Below are positions 50,788 to 63,307 of a DNA stretch of 64,000 nt, one piece after another (within the stretch, counting starts at the first letter, position 1; every line of letters begins with the position of its first letter). The DNA comes from Notolepis coatsorum (Eukaryota; Chordata; Actinopteri; Aulopiformes; Paralepididae), in contig OZ020599.1 in NCBI GenBank assembly GCA_963971535.1, positions 99,625,713 to 99,689,712 on the forward strand, in the 5' to 3' direction. The notes below the pieces were generated by a model, which was not told where the DNA came from, searched no databases, and worked only from the letters and a program-made list of their open reading frames with translations. Position numbers and translations under genes: made by a program.

Positions 50788-51660
50788 CAGGGGCGGATTT
50801 AGGATTGTAGGAGATCCGGGGCTTAGCCCAGATAGGTGCCCTTATTTTTTTTTTTTTTTTTTTTTTTGGCAGGCAAGGGGTGGTTTGGCAGATTTTTTTT
50901 GAATTTAATGAACTTGTACGTGCAATTTCCTGCAATATAGAGCCTTCAATCTTGACCAATAAAGCTGCTCTTTTCACTATAAAACTCAGTTAACCATAAC
51001 GTAGTTATGGTTAGATTTATATATTGGGGGGGGGGGGGATATATCATATTTTTCATATAATCAAAAAGTGGTGGAGCAAGATCATACCTTTGCTCCCCCA
51101 AGTTCAATAGTGGGAGAGCAGAGATGCTCCGAATGCTCTTATGGCCAGGCGTCTATGATTCACTGATACAAAGTAAAATAGTGCAGTGCAATAAAATAGT
51201 TAGTAAAATAGAATAAAATAATGCAATAGTGCATTGCAATAAAATAGTTATCATCGTATTTTTTCGGGAGGCCGGTAAGGAGTGCATTACAGTAGTCGAG
51301 TTGGCTTGAGATAAAGGCATGGATCTGGTTTTCAGCGTCCTTTTGATTTATAAATGGCCGTACTTTAGCTATGTTTCTAAGGTGGAAGAATTAAGTTTTT
51401 GTCAACTTGTTGATTGTGATTTAAAGCTTAGGTCTGAGTCTACCATAACACCAAGACTTAACTCACTCAAATACAGTTAGCAGCTGGATAGACCACAGAT
51501 GGAAATTAGCCTCTGCTAAATCTGGTGCAAACATATTTTCATGTAACAATGATGACTTGTACAATTTTTTTTTTTTTTTTTTTTTTATAAATAGATTCTG
51601 GGCTTTTCAGAATACATTCGGGGCTTGAGCCCAAGTAGCCACCCCCTACCCCCGCCCCTG
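50788..51660. mobile_element. Inner hAT-type element (873 bp), with an L2 scrap inside
   Basis: The ends are CAGGGGCGGATTTAGG and CCGCCCCTG, flanked by an exact 8-bp duplication ATCTTGAG (50780-50787 and 51661-51668). Near 51250-51460 it contains antisense L2 C-terminal sequence (CATTACAGTAGTCGAGTTGG, TTTCTAAGGTGGAAGAA). Confidence 0.92.
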
Positions 51661-51878
51661 ATCTTGAGTATGTAAATAAAGCTATATAAATGATAAACAT
51701 TTGATATAATTAATGTTTTTTACATTAGTAATTAATTTGACATAATCTTTGGTAATAAATTAATTTAAACAACAACAAATCTGAGGAGCTGAGAGAGCCG
51801 GCTCTTTTTAGTGAGCCGAGCCAAAAGAAAGAAAAGAGCTAAAAAGAGCTGTAATTCCCATCACTACTATAGAACCTC

Positions 51879-52914
<1,036 letters not shown>

Positions 52915-52984
52915 CATCCTACATGACAATATGAACCCTCAAGAGTATCTCCAAGACCCAGGGTTGGAATTGTTTAAAACGCTG

Positions 52985-53450
52985 GATGCGTGTGTAGTGG
53001 TTAACACTGTCGCCTCACAGCAAGAAGGTCCAGGGTTCCTGCTTGGGGACCAGGTTTCCGCGTTGCCAGTTACCCAGGTGAGGTATCTCCCGTCCTTTCT
53101 GTGTGAAGTTTGCATGTTCTCCCCGTGCTCGCAAGCCCCCCCCCCCCCCGATAAGAGAAACCCAATGGAAAAAATGCAAAAAAACAGACCGCTAACGCTG
53201 TCGCGTCCGTGAAGAAGACGGGCAGGAGCACTTGGATGGTCCCCGGGCGGGCGTGGCTCACCCCACAGCCCTCGTCTGCTCCCGGCGGCCCTTGGGGGGA
53301 AGGACGACGGGATGGGTTAAGCGCAGAGGAGTATCGCATCGGCGATCCTACAAAATCAATGCATGCATGTGTGTTCCGGTGTGTGTGTGTGCTAACCGCT
53401 AAGATTGAGGATAATTGCATGCCAATTAAAGACCTCTGCGACAGGTCCTG
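52985..53450 (+). mobile_element. tRNA-derived SINE-like element (family A)
   Basis: The head GTGTAGTGGTTAACACTGTC and the body GGCCCTTGGGGGGAAGGACG match the copies at 2075 and 30071. It ends CCAATTAAAGACCTCTGCG, then meets a (TTA)n run. Confidence 0.7.
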
Positions 53451-53463
53451 CCTTTTTTTTTTA

Positions 53464-53579
<116 letters not shown>

Positions 53580-53975
53580 GTGTGTGTACTGTATTAGCTA
53601 GGGTTATAACACGGTTCCACTATAGACAACTCATTATCAAACCTCCACTTGGGCCCGAGCTGTTCCCCTAGCAACGGAATTCTTCCGAAAAGGTCTACAC
53701 CATAAAACGTCTGTTAATCCGATCTGATTCATAGGCACAGCAGGAGACATGGAGAGATACAGAAACTCCAGTATTAAAACACCCTGTGCTGTGCTAGGTT
53801 AGAGTTATCCTATCCGAAAAATAAGCCCATATTTGAATTCCCCACAAAAAAACACATAATTTTTAGACACCCCTCTCGATTGATTTTCCAGGGGGGAAAA
53901 GTATGGCCCGCCCTGACGGGTTGGGAGGGGGGGGGGGGGGGGGGCTGAATGAGAGGCACGGTGGGCCCAGTGCAC
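53580..53975. other. Intronic sequence, nothing recognised
   Basis: A run of about 20 G ends the stretch (53925-53944). Confidence 0.4.
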
Positions 53976-54836
53976 ACCTGTAACTCTGTGTAGAGACAGG
54001 GACCTGTAACTCTGTGTAGAGACAGGGACCTGTAACTCTGTGTAGCGACAGGGACCTGTAACTCTGTGTAGAGACAGGGACCTGTAACTCTGTGTAGAGA
54101 CAGGGACCTGTAACTCTGTGTAGCGACAGCGACCTGTAACTCTGTGTAGCGACAGGGACCTGTAACTCTGTGTAGCGACAGGGACCTGTAACTCTGTGTA
54201 GAGACAGGGACCTGTAACTCTGTGTAGAGACAGGGACCTGTAACTCTGTGTAGCGACAGCGACCTGTAACTCTGTGTAGAGACAGGGACCTGTAACTCTG
54301 TGTAGAGACAGGGACCTGTAACTCTGTGTAGAGACAGGGACCTGTAACTCTGTGTAGAGACAGGGACCTGTAACTCTGTGTAGAGACAGGGACCTGTAAC
54401 TCTGTGTAGCGACAGGGACCTGTAACTCTGTGTAGAGACAGCGACCTGTAACTCTGTGTAGAGACAGCGACCTGTAACTGTGTGTAGAGACAGGGACCTG
54501 TAACTCTGTGTAGAGACAGCGACCTGTAACTCTGTGTAGAGACAGCGACCTGTAACTGTGTGTAGCGACAGGGACCTGTAACTCTGTGTAGAGACAGGGA
54601 CCTGTAACTCTGTGTAGCGACAGGGACCTGTAACTCTGTGTAGAGACAGGGACCTGTAACTCTGTGTAGAGACAGGGACCTGTAACTCTGTGTAGCGACA
54701 GGGACCTGTAACTCTGTGTAGAGACAGGGACCTGTAACTCTGTGTAGAGACAGGGACCTGTAACTCTGTGTAGAGACAGGGTCCTGTAACTCTGTGTAGA
54801 GACAGGGACCTGTAACTCTGTGTAGAGACAGGGACA
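53976..54836. repeat. 26-bp minisatellite, about 33 units
   Basis: The unit is ACCTGTAACTCTGTGTAG followed by AGACAGGG. Variants at two positions (GAGA/GCGA and CAGGG/CAGCG) mark unit types. Since 78 nt is three units and 26 codons, the minus strand stays open for over 300 codons; that Leu/Tyr/Thr-rich reading is an artefact. Confidence 0.97.
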
Positions 54837-54944
54837 GCCGGTGAGGAAATGAATGGCTAATCATCTAGACTAGGGAGGAAAAGTGCTTTTTCTGCTCCAA
54901 AGAATCGTCATAATGGTCCTGCCTGCCGGGGGCGAGCGTCTCTG

Positions 54945-55912
54945 TCTCCCCTCCCTGTCTCCCCTCCCTGTCTCCCCTCCCTGTCCCCTGTCCCCATCCC
55001 TGTCTCTGTATCTGTCCCCATCCCTGTCCCCCGTCTCTGTCCCCATCCCTGTCCCCCTCCATGTCCCCCTCCATGTCCCCCTCCCTGTCCCCATCCCTGT
55101 CCCCCGTCTCTGTCCCCCTCCCTGTCCCCCTCCCTGTCCCCATCCCTGTCCCCCTCCATGTCCCCCTCCATGTCCCCCTCCCTGTCCCCATCCCTGTCCC
55201 CATCCCTGTCCCCATCCCTGTCCCCATCCCTGTCCCCATCCCTGTCCCCATCCCTGTCCCCATCCCTATCCCCCTCCCTGTCCCGCTCCCCGTCCCCCCA
55301 TCCTGTCTCTGTCCCCCTCCCTGTCCCCCTCCCTGTCCCCATCCCTGTCCCCATCCCTGTCCCCATCCATGTCCCCCTCCCTGTCCCCATCCCTATCCCC
55401 CTCCCTGTCCCGCTCCCCGTCCCCCCATCCTGTCTCTGTCCCCATCCCTGTCCCCATCCCTATCCCCCTCCATGTCCCCCTCCCTATCAAGATTCAAGAT
55501 TCAAGAGTTTTAATTGTCACGGCATACAGGTATACAATGAAATGCGGCTGGTCTTGCCCGCGACGATGTGCAATACAGTGGTACAACATATAATAGAATC
55601 CAATAAAATACAGTGGTACAACATATTAATAGAATCCAATAAAACAGTGCAATAAACAGGTACATGGTGTGCCATCTCGGTATCTGTACATTAGTATTTA
55701 CAGAGCATATAGGACATAGCATAGCATATCCCCCTCCCTGTCCCCATCCCTATCCCCCTCCATGTCCCCCTCCCTGTCCCCATCCCTGTCCCTATCCCCC
55801 TCCCTGTCCCGCTCCCCGTCCCCCCATCCTGTCCCTGCCCCCCTTCCTGTCCCCCTTTCTGTCCCCCTCCCTGCCCCCCCCCCCCCTCCCTGTCCCCGTC
55901 CCCTTCCTCCGT
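54945..55912. repeat. 12-bp minisatellite (CCCTGTCCCCAT), interrupted by a LINE scrap
   Basis: Units CCCTGTCCCCAT, CCCTGTCCCCCT and CATGTCCCCCT run from 54950 to 55488 and again from 55727 to 55905. The middle is a LINE 3' end. Pro/Ser-rich and Gly/Met/Thr-rich readings on both strands are artefacts. Confidence 0.95.
55489..55723 (-). mobile_element. Rex1-like LINE 3'UTR fragment inside the 12-bp minisatellite
   Basis: It starts with a reversed tail AAGATTCAAGATTCAAGAG and continues TTTTAATTGTCACGGCATAC. It is nearly identical to 12933-13147. A short CTATC/ATATC match at both borders may be its target duplication. Confidence 0.85.
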
Positions 55913-56330
55913 GCCCATGAATCAGATCGCCGGTCGGTCATATCTTGTGTCGGGAGGAATCTATCTGGCCGGGGCTGATGGAAGGGGACAAGGGTCCTGG
56001 CTCCCCCTCGCAGAGAGACTCCACTCTGCACTCCAGAGGGGGAGCAATATTGTTCCCAACTCACCCCGGGGCCATGTGTAATCTTCTCAGGAGATTACAA
56101 CCACCCCCCCCACCCTCCCCTCCTTCACCAACCAATGCTTGTGTGAATAGCAGTATGATGGAATACACTGCCACCCTCCCCCCTCTCTCATTTTGCACAG
56201 CTGATGTTGCTTTAGGGGCAACATTTGTACCATTCGGGTTTTAGAATTTCTTATTACATCAACGCATGATGTCACTGTCAAGGGTTAGTATTATGTTTCT
56301 GTGTATCATTGCTGGTGGAATTGAGTTTCC
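55913..56330. other. Intronic sequence, nothing recognised
   Basis: No gene or transposon ends recognised. Confidence 0.4.
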
Positions 56331-56335
56331 TACCT

Positions 56336-56785
56336 TTAAAGGTGCCCCGTTCACACTGCACGCCTTAGTGCTCAATTCTTTCTGATGTATTGCTTTTATC
56401 TTTTTAGTTTGGCTGTTCACGTTATTTATAAACGTGGCCAAGATCAGATTCCAGTGTGAACCGGTCACACTCCTGAAATGACCCACGTGCGCAAATGAAC
56501 AATATAAAGATTCATAAAAAGAATTGTGACAATTCACATTGTGAAAAATGTCACATGATTGTTCAGACTGAGGTCACAAAAAGCGAAAGATCAGACGTGT
56601 AATAATGTATATAATATTATAACAAGACCTGTATCTGATTTATTAGGACCACATATGAAAGTGGCAGCTCAGATTCCATTGGATTTGTTCTGTTCACACT
56701 GTCATGAAAAAATACAGATCTGAGTCACATATGAGGAAAATAAATCAGATTCGGGCCTCTCTTCCATTGCAGTGTGAATGTAGCC
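56336..56785. mobile_element. Possible TIR element with TTCACACTGCA ends
   Basis: TTCACACTGCACGCC at 56350 and TTGCAGTGTGAATGTAGCC near 56768 form short inverted ends. CAGTGTGAACGTAG at 58867 belongs to a related sequence. No target duplication was identified. Confidence 0.35.
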
Positions 56786-56934
56786 AAAGACTCAGTTGGC
56801 TGGGTGGATCGATGCTTGTACAACTGATTCAAACTCGACGTGTCTGTGAAATAAAATAATATGATACAGTCTAAGCTCTCATATACCTTTTCGCTTTTTG
56901 GGGACAGTACTGGAAAAGAAAGCGACTCACTGAC

Positions 56935-57210
56935 TCACTGTTTTACTTCACCTATCCACTTCGTGCCTAGTGGCACATACAGTAAGGCCTTCACAGAGCG
57001 TTTCCACTTCTCCCGGTCAGCTGCCGTTGTTCTTGCTTCAGGCCATGAGCTCCACCCTGCCTCTTTTCTTTCTTTCTCTACTGTGCGTCTCCAGGTAGTC
57101 TTTGGTCTTCCTTTTCTTCTTTTCCATTCTGGTGCCCAAGTCATTGCTATGTTGCAGTCGTTGTGTGGTCTTGCCTCAGTATGTGTCCTATCATCTTCCA
57201 TCTTCACCAC
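56935..57210 (-). mobile_element. LINE ORF2 C-terminal remnant
   Basis: The minus-strand reading contains MTWAPEWKRRKGRPKTTWRR, TVEKERKEAGWSSWPEA and ADREKWKRSVKAL. The GRPKTTWRRTVEKE pattern is the C-terminus of a family of fish LINE reverse transcriptases different from the L2 and Rex1-like copies here. Only about 90 residues survive. Confidence 0.75.
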
Positions 57211-57641
57211 TTCACTTCCTTGCTCATCGGCTTCATGTCGGCTCTTTCTATTAGCTCTACGTGTGCTGATTTACACTGTTTTACACTTGCAGCCATATAC
57301 AGTATATGGAGGGGGAGGGGGCTACAGCTGAAATGTATGAAAATCTGTCAGTGTCCTGGCGTGAAAAGGCTAGCCGTGCTCAATCTTCAAATGTCATACC
57401 CCTCTGTTTGAGAAGCCCATCAGTTATAGCTGTTGACAAGCTTGTGGGTTAAGACCCCCTATGGGTTTGTTGTTCCCCTTGTCGTATACTGCTCATTTGT
57501 GATGTGTGCAAATGTAATGTCAGTCAAAACCCCAGGCGGATCTGTTGGAAAGGTGGCGGCTGCTAGCTGTGTTTCCAATTTGCACCCAGTGCCTCATGTC
57601 CATTGGCTTGACCAGAGCTCAGTATTTCTGATCTGGAAAGG
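57211..57641. other. Intronic sequence, nothing recognised
   Basis: No gene or transposon ends recognised. Confidence 0.4.
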
Positions 57642-57649
57642 ACAAAAAT

Positions 57650-57944
57650 TAGGGATGCTCGATATTGGCTTTTTTACCGATACCGATATTCCGATATTGT
57701 CCAACTCTTAATTTCCGATACCGATATCAACCGATATCAACCGATACCGATATATGCAGGGTTTCCCCCCCCCCCAAAAAACTGAATAATTTCAGGTAAC
57801 TAATAATTTCACTGGATATATATATAACAAATATTGTTATTGTTTTTTTCTTTTTTTAAACCGATACCGATATTTTCAGATATCACATTTTACTGCCGAT
57901 ATCGGCCGATAATATCGGTCGGCCGATAATATCGGACATCCCTA
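57650..57944. mobile_element. hAT-type MITE, TAGGGATG family, copy c (295 bp)
   Basis: An exact 8-bp duplication ACAAAAAT flanks it (57642-57649 and 57945-57952). The sequence is almost identical to copy d at 63308, apart from the length of a C run and a short CCGATATCAA duplication. Confidence 0.93.
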
Positions 57945-57964
57945 ACAAAAATCCAACAATTCAC

Positions 57965-58496
57965 TAGGCCTGTCCCTGACTAAGTATAGTCGACTTTGAT
58001 TGGCCAAAATGGTATGCAAAAAATTAAAAAAAATTAAAAGAATCATAAATATATATTTTTTATTTGTTATCATTCCATTTGGGCTGTGGGGGGTGCTTAA
58101 TGTCTGAACGAAGGAGTCGACAGAAGGCTTCTTGTCCTCTGCGAAAGCATGCAATTGGTCCACTGATGGATAAATATTGATACGTATCCATCAGTGGACC
58201 ACTGACCATACAGAACCAAGCATTTCACCATAAAGTAAGTGTATTTTATTGTGACAATTAATAAACAAACTTGAACTTGAACTATTTGTCTAGTGTGTTC
58301 ATTAGACAGGTGAAATCCTCTTTCAGTGCCTATGTGCCTGTTTTCTTAGGCAGTTAGCCTCCCTGGTATGTGCGCCACGCTTCTAGGCCTCTTTGCTTTT
58401 GGAAAGAATGATATTTGAGATTATTAAAAATAATAAATCGACTACGGCTCCTTTCGATCGATTAGTCGACTATTCGACTAGTCGAGGTCAGCCCTA
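57965..58496. mobile_element. hAT-type MITE (TAGGSCTGTCC family) carrying L2 ORF1 fragments (532 bp)
   Basis: The ends are TAGGCCTGTCCCTGACTAAG and, reverse-complemented, TAGGGCTGACCTCGACTAGT, with an exact 8-bp duplication CAATTCAC (57957-57964 and 58497-58504). Inside, 58112-58170 matches 18721-18779, about 58282-58340 matches 18812-18870, and about 58373-58401 matches 19499-19527, all in L2 ORF1. A Rex1-like tail ending CTTGAACTTGAAC interrupts the interior near 58190-58277. Confidence 0.9.
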
Positions 58497-58504
58497 CAAT
58501 TCAC

Positions 58505-60462
58505 ATGTTGTTCACAAGAAGACACAAAGTTCACACTGGAGGTGAAAAGTGGCCCAAATCCCCCTCATAATGTGATTCAGATCTGTTTTTCTTTCCAGAT
58601 CTTTTCAATTCTGATTTGGACCACTTTCATAATGTATGAAATATATACAGGTCAGATATTTTTTGCAATGCGACCTCAGTCTGAACAGTCATTCGACTTT
58701 TACACTTTGTGCAACTTTTTTTTACGGTCACTTTGTACACTTGTGTACGGTCAGTTCAGACCAGTTCACACTGGAATTCGATAAAAAAAAAAATTATTCA
58801 ACAGCCACATTTTTTTATAAAACAGATCTGAGAAATTATTCAGAAACATTTGCACTATAAGGCTTGCAGTGTGAACGTAGACAAAATGTTGTAGTTAGTT
58901 CACGTGGTTGAAAAAAGATAAAACATCTTCAGATTTAGTTCATCACACATGCCACATACTGATATTAGGAGCTTGTGTAAACCATGCCCCCCCCCCACTC
59001 TCCCGCTCATCTTGTATGATGCCCCATCAACATTGACAGGCAAAAGATTTCAAATCCATGAAATATAAACCTAATTCCTACTTATGCTCTTATCAATGCT
59101 ACTTTATTACACTGTTTCGACTCACTAGGCTGCAGACTATACTAATACATCAAAGACGAGTTGTGTGTTACAACAACTAATGTGATTCTCATATATATAT
59201 GGGGGGGGGGGGGGTACTTGAAATCATGTGTTGTTCACTCCAAGATGTCTCTTCTTGCTCCATGGTTCGTGGCTGGAAGCCATTTATCTGCCGCGCAGCT
59301 GTGTGAGGAGCCCCAGCTGCCGTTGCGTCCGGGAACCCCATCTCACACCGCTGCCCCCTGCAACCTCCGGGGGCCAAGACATCTGTACAGTGCGCTGTAG
59401 TCACCCCCATCAGCAGAGCACTCCAATCCATCATATGTCATAAACAAACAAACAAACAAACAGACAGACATACACACCTCATAAAAAACCACAAGCACAG
59501 CTTTTGGAGGGATGGAGAGAATGTGGATATGAAAGAGCAGCACAGTATCCCTTGAGTTACGACGTCGTGATAGCGGCTCGATGCCTCGCCGAGGGGTTCT
59601 CTGCGTCGACGGGGGTTGCATACAAAACAGATTCACGTTTATCTTTAGCTGCCATACTTACCATATTTACACAGTGATTCTGTAATGAATGCAGCCTATT
59701 GGTTTTTCCCAACGCTGTGTTGTCGCAGAAGGGGCTCGGTAATCACACTCGCCGTGCCAAGCCGTCCCGTTTACAAGACTTTGAAACGGGCGTCAGAGCG
59801 TTTAATGATCTATTCCTGCAGAGGCCTCTTCAAGAATGTATTTCTGTCACTTCAACAGGGACTCAGCCGTGAAAAGAATAATAATATGAAACTTTGTTTT
59901 ACTCCATTAGGCTAAGACTAAGCAACAGAACGGCCATTGTATGAACAATTTGCCATGGTGGTAAAAGGTTAAGTATCGCCATGGTACCAGTTTTGTACTT
60001 AAATCATACAATAGTATACTATTTAAACCACGATAATACCAATCTAATATCTAATATATTTTTGGGGAAATACCATGATGACCATGATGATGCGGCAGTG
60101 TACATAGAGAATCGAAAGTGCACAGGGAGTAATGAGCGATACCACTAACATTACATAAGGTACATAAATTATTACTGTTAGCATTGATAGCTGGCTACGA
60201 TAATAGCTAACATTGGCTACTCTCCATATGTTTTCAACATCGATAATATCAACGGTATGTTACTCACAGGGAATCTGTACAAACAAGGGACCTCATTCTC
60301 GAACGGACATACGTATAATGTACGATTTACGTACTTATTCGGCATTCTCGAACGGCTTGGTATTGTAAATTCTTTGTAGGATGTACGTAGGATTTACGTA
60401 CTCGGGGAAAAAAAGGCAGTCGCAAGTCGGGCAGACCAGTGTGCGCTTGTGGTTTCAGGCTA
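58505..60462. other. Intronic sequence, mostly unassigned
   Basis: A G run lies at 59201-59213 and a (CAAA)n run at 59446-59460. TCATTCTCGAACGG occurs twice near 60290-60355, as at the edge of a repeat, but no complete element is visible. Short readings match nothing known. Confidence 0.4.
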
Positions 60463-60560
60463 GGGCTGGGCGATATGGCCTAAATATGATATCACGATAT
60501 TTTCTGACCTTTCGGCGATACACGATACACATCACGATGTTTTTCTTTTTTTCCCCAAAC
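60463..60560. mobile_element. Left end of a GGGCTGGGCGATATGGCC-type repeat
   Basis: TAGGGCTGGGCGATATGGCC followed by TATCACGATATTTTCTGACC is a widespread vertebrate transposon terminus, probably hAT-type. The right end was not found, so the copy is truncated or interrupted. Confidence 0.5.
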
Positions 60561-60965
60561 AATTCATTATGAGGCTTACCAAGACAGTATTTGAGTTTGC
60601 AAGCTAACATTAAAGACAAAATAAAATACCCATGCGTTTAGCATTTTTATATTATATATTAGATTTAGATTATTGGATTATTAGATTATATATTGCATAT
60701 ATTTAGCAATGAGATATTATATGATTTAGATATGAAATATGATTAATTGAAAATGGTGGACCCTGATGTAAACAAGACGAAAGTCTTTCTCTGGTCTGCA
60801 TCCCCTTAACAATTGTATGTATTGAGCTGTACTGTACCCATTCTGCAATATGTTAATAAAGTTTTAAATCAATCAATCAATCAATAGCATTTTAGCATTT
60901 TTATGAAACTACTGTATATTTGTATGTTTCTAAATGTTTTGATGAATTGAAAATGGAGGACCCTT

Positions 60966-61679
60966 CATTTATTTTTCATGTTCAACAAATGATTTGTTAA
61001 GACATTCATAAAACATCTATAAATCATTTGCAGATGCTATCGTGTGCCCTAATCTAAAGTGAAGCCTATTCATCATCACATACTGCAATATACTGAGCAC
61101 TGAGCACACATTAGGAACAAATGTAACGTTAGCGCCCACCACATCTACACAAACGTCTACACAACATATAAGAGTTGTTTGTAGGTCGGAAATGATGGAA
61201 TAGATTTACCAACAAAAAAAGGTGTTTAACCTGCTCATACCTTATTAAAAGCGTGGGGCAGGAGCAGCACGGATAACTTGGTTCTGCATGTATCGTGCTT
61301 CCATTCAAACAGACGGCAACGCGTGAGACTTCCTCTCTAGGTACTCTTCAATACCTGGCCAGGGTACTCCTGGGTCCTAGTGCCCCCCCACGTTACACTA
61401 TATGTCATGCACATGAATTTTATATGTTAATAAAATTGCATTTATCTTTAGTCCTAATTCTGTCACTGTTTGATGTCACAAAGAAGGGTGTATCCAAAAG
61501 CTGTCTACAACATTTGTAACATGTGATGAAAAAGTAAACAAATAATTAACTGTATTAGACACTTGTTAATGATGAATAGGCTTCACTTTAGATTAGGGCA
61601 CACGATAGCATCTGCAAATGATTTATAGATGTTTTATGAATGTCTTAACAAATCATTTGTTGAACATGAAAAATAAATG
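60966..61679. repeat. Perfect 111-bp inverted repeat with 492-bp spacer
   Basis: Arms at 60966-61076 and 61569-61679 are exact reverse complements as far as I can compare by eye. They contain TTCAACAAATGATTTGTTAA and GATGCTATCGTGTGCCCTAA. The sequence right of it, to about 61967, ends ACAGGGTGTTATTATAAAGT, a terminus common in fish DNA transposons. Confidence 0.92.
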
Positions 61680-62437
61680 GAGATACAGTATAGTTGTTTT
61701 TTCATATCCATTTTTCAAAGCATCTACAAATGTGTTACTACACATTAAACAACATTATTTAATGATGAACAAATCAAGTACAAACAATGGTGATAATGAG
61801 CTATAAATAATGTAGAACTAATCTGTAAATGTTATACAAATATAGTTATAAATGATTTAATAATCATTTATGAATGTATATAAATGGTTTGTTCATGATT
61901 AGTTCATTATCTACAAATACCTTATAAATGTATTATAACAGGGTGTTATTATAAAGTGCTACCTAAAAATGTGCTCATCTATTCCATCACTCAAATCCAA
62001 GCTTACATGAATAGCTTCAATATCATAAAACCATTAATGTCACTTTGTTTTACAGTTTCATGTTAATTTGTTTAGACTAATTATTAATGTTGTTGTTTTT
62101 GTTATTATTATTATTACTTTGATTATTATTGTTATTATCTTATTATTATCTTAATATTATGAAAATTGTTTTATGAACTTATTTCACTTTACTTTTGTTT
62201 TTGTGTTTTTTTTTTATCTGATGATTTAATTAGTTGAGGTCCCGTATAGGCCCATCTGGGTCTCTTGCCTCTACTCAGCACCTTTATATACACTTTCTGT
62301 CATGGTCAATGTTTGGATTTTTTACTGTTTTGCTGAAATGGTGCGAAATAAAGAAATTAAAATCCCTGTGCTCCACAGGCAGAGTTGACCTAACAGTGTG
62401 TTATTTTCTTGTTATTTCTGTCTCTCCCCCGATACAG
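61680..62437 (+). other. Transposon-like AT-rich sequence, then intron up to exon C
   Basis: 61680-61967 resembles the interior of a non-autonomous DNA transposon. From 61968 to 62437 the intron appears unique, with ATT-rich runs near 62105-62165. The exon C acceptor tract TCTGTCTCTCCCCC lies at 62418-62431. Confidence 0.45.
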
Positions 62438-62684
62438 ATGTACATCCAGACCACGACCCTGACCATCTCGGTGAGCCTCAGCGCCTCCGTCTCTCTGGGA
62501 ATGCTCTACATGCCCAAGGTCTACGTGGTCCTCTTCCACCCCGAGCAGAACGTGCCCAAGCGCAAGCGTAGCCTGAAGGCGGTGGTCACCGCGGCAACCA
62601 TGTCAAACAAGTTCAACCCCAAAGGCGGCTTGAGACCCAACGGAGAGGCCAAGTCTGAATTGTGTGAAAGTCTCGAAACACAAG
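62438..62684 (+). CDS. grm4: Metabotropic glutamate receptor 4-like, exon with TM7 and C-terminal tail
   Basis: This 247-bp exon encodes [20 protein letters not shown] (TM7), then [20 protein letters not shown] and a cytoplasmic tail. The basic tail [19 protein letters not shown] corresponds to the region of group III receptors known to bind calmodulin and G-beta-gamma. The wording SNKF...[16 protein letters not shown] matches GRM4 more closely than GRM8 (QSKL...RPNGEVK) or GRM7. The acceptor is GATACAG at 62431-62437 and the donor is CAAG|GTTAGT. The exon ends in phase 1, so a further short exon with the last residues should lie beyond the window. An intron of 25,024 bp precedes it. The junction with exon B reads SAEK-MYIQ; the Met at this join looks more GRM8-like, a small ambiguity in the paralogue call. 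Confidence 0.94.
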
Positions 62685-62721
62685 GTTAGTCTCTCCTGGC
62701 TCCCTGAGATGGCAATGAACT

Positions 62722-63212
62722 GGGGATGAAGGCCAGAGCATCCCTTCCTTTTTTATTTATTTTTTTTATCCACTTTTTCTCCTCTTTTTCTATTTTTCTC
62801 CCATCCCAATGCCGCTGTGCCAATTCTCCCCTCCCCTGTCTTAAACGTTGCTCGCATATGCCCCCCACTGGCCGGTTGTAGGGAGGATAGAAGCCTTGTA
62901 CACGAGGAGGCAGCCTGTCACATCTTTTCACCAGACAGCGCAGACTCTCAGTGGCGAGGTGTAACGTGTAGGAGGCTCACACTGCCCCCGCCATTTCCTG
63001 TCTCTGCTGTACAGGCGTCCCCAACCGACCTGTGGGAGTCGCTGTCCACAACGTCCAGATTACCACCCATCGACTTCCACCCACTAACTCTGCCAATTGA
63101 GTTAGTATGACGGCTGGCCCAAGCCGGAGGCAGCGCAGACAGCCGGAGTCGAACCCGGTGTCTCTTGCGTTGGTGACGAGCGCAATGTCCACTGCGCCAC
63201 CCAGCCCCCCGC
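62722..63212 (-). mobile_element. tRNA-derived SINE (family C), antisense, just after exon C
   Basis: Reverse-complemented from about 63210 it reads GGCTGGGTGGCGCAGTGGAC (A box) and CACCGGGTTCGACTCCGGCT (B box), then a body ending in an A-rich stretch near 62740. It starts about 38 bp after the exon C donor. Confidence 0.75.
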
Positions 63213-63307
63213 ATCCGTTCCTTTTTTGTAATTAAAATTAGCTGTTGCTGTTTAGAATTACAGTAGTTGTAGCATAGAACAGTATTGTAGAACAGTTAGC
63301 TTTGTAT

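Larger units (their letters stand above)
50271..51866. mobile_element. Outer hAT-type element of a nest (1.6 kb)
   Basis: The left end is TAGTGATGTGTCGG and the right end, reverse-complemented, is TAGTGATGGGAATTACAGCT. The 8-bp flanks CTACAGAA (50263-50270) and CTATAGAA (51867-51874) differ at one base. GAGCCGGCTC motifs sit near both ends. A (GA)n run (50475-50561) and a second hAT element lie inside. Confidence 0.85.

Noticed and set aside
53863-54864. Minus-strand open reading of 333 codons rich in Leu, Tyr, Thr and Arg
   Set aside because: It is a 26-bp minisatellite read in register every 78 nt; no unique sequence or domain exists outside the repeat.
54883-55655. Pro/Ser-rich readings of 150-236 codons on + and Gly/Met/Thr/Asp-rich readings on -
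   Set aside because: They are translations of the 12-bp CCCTGTCCCCAT minisatellite, open in several frames at once.
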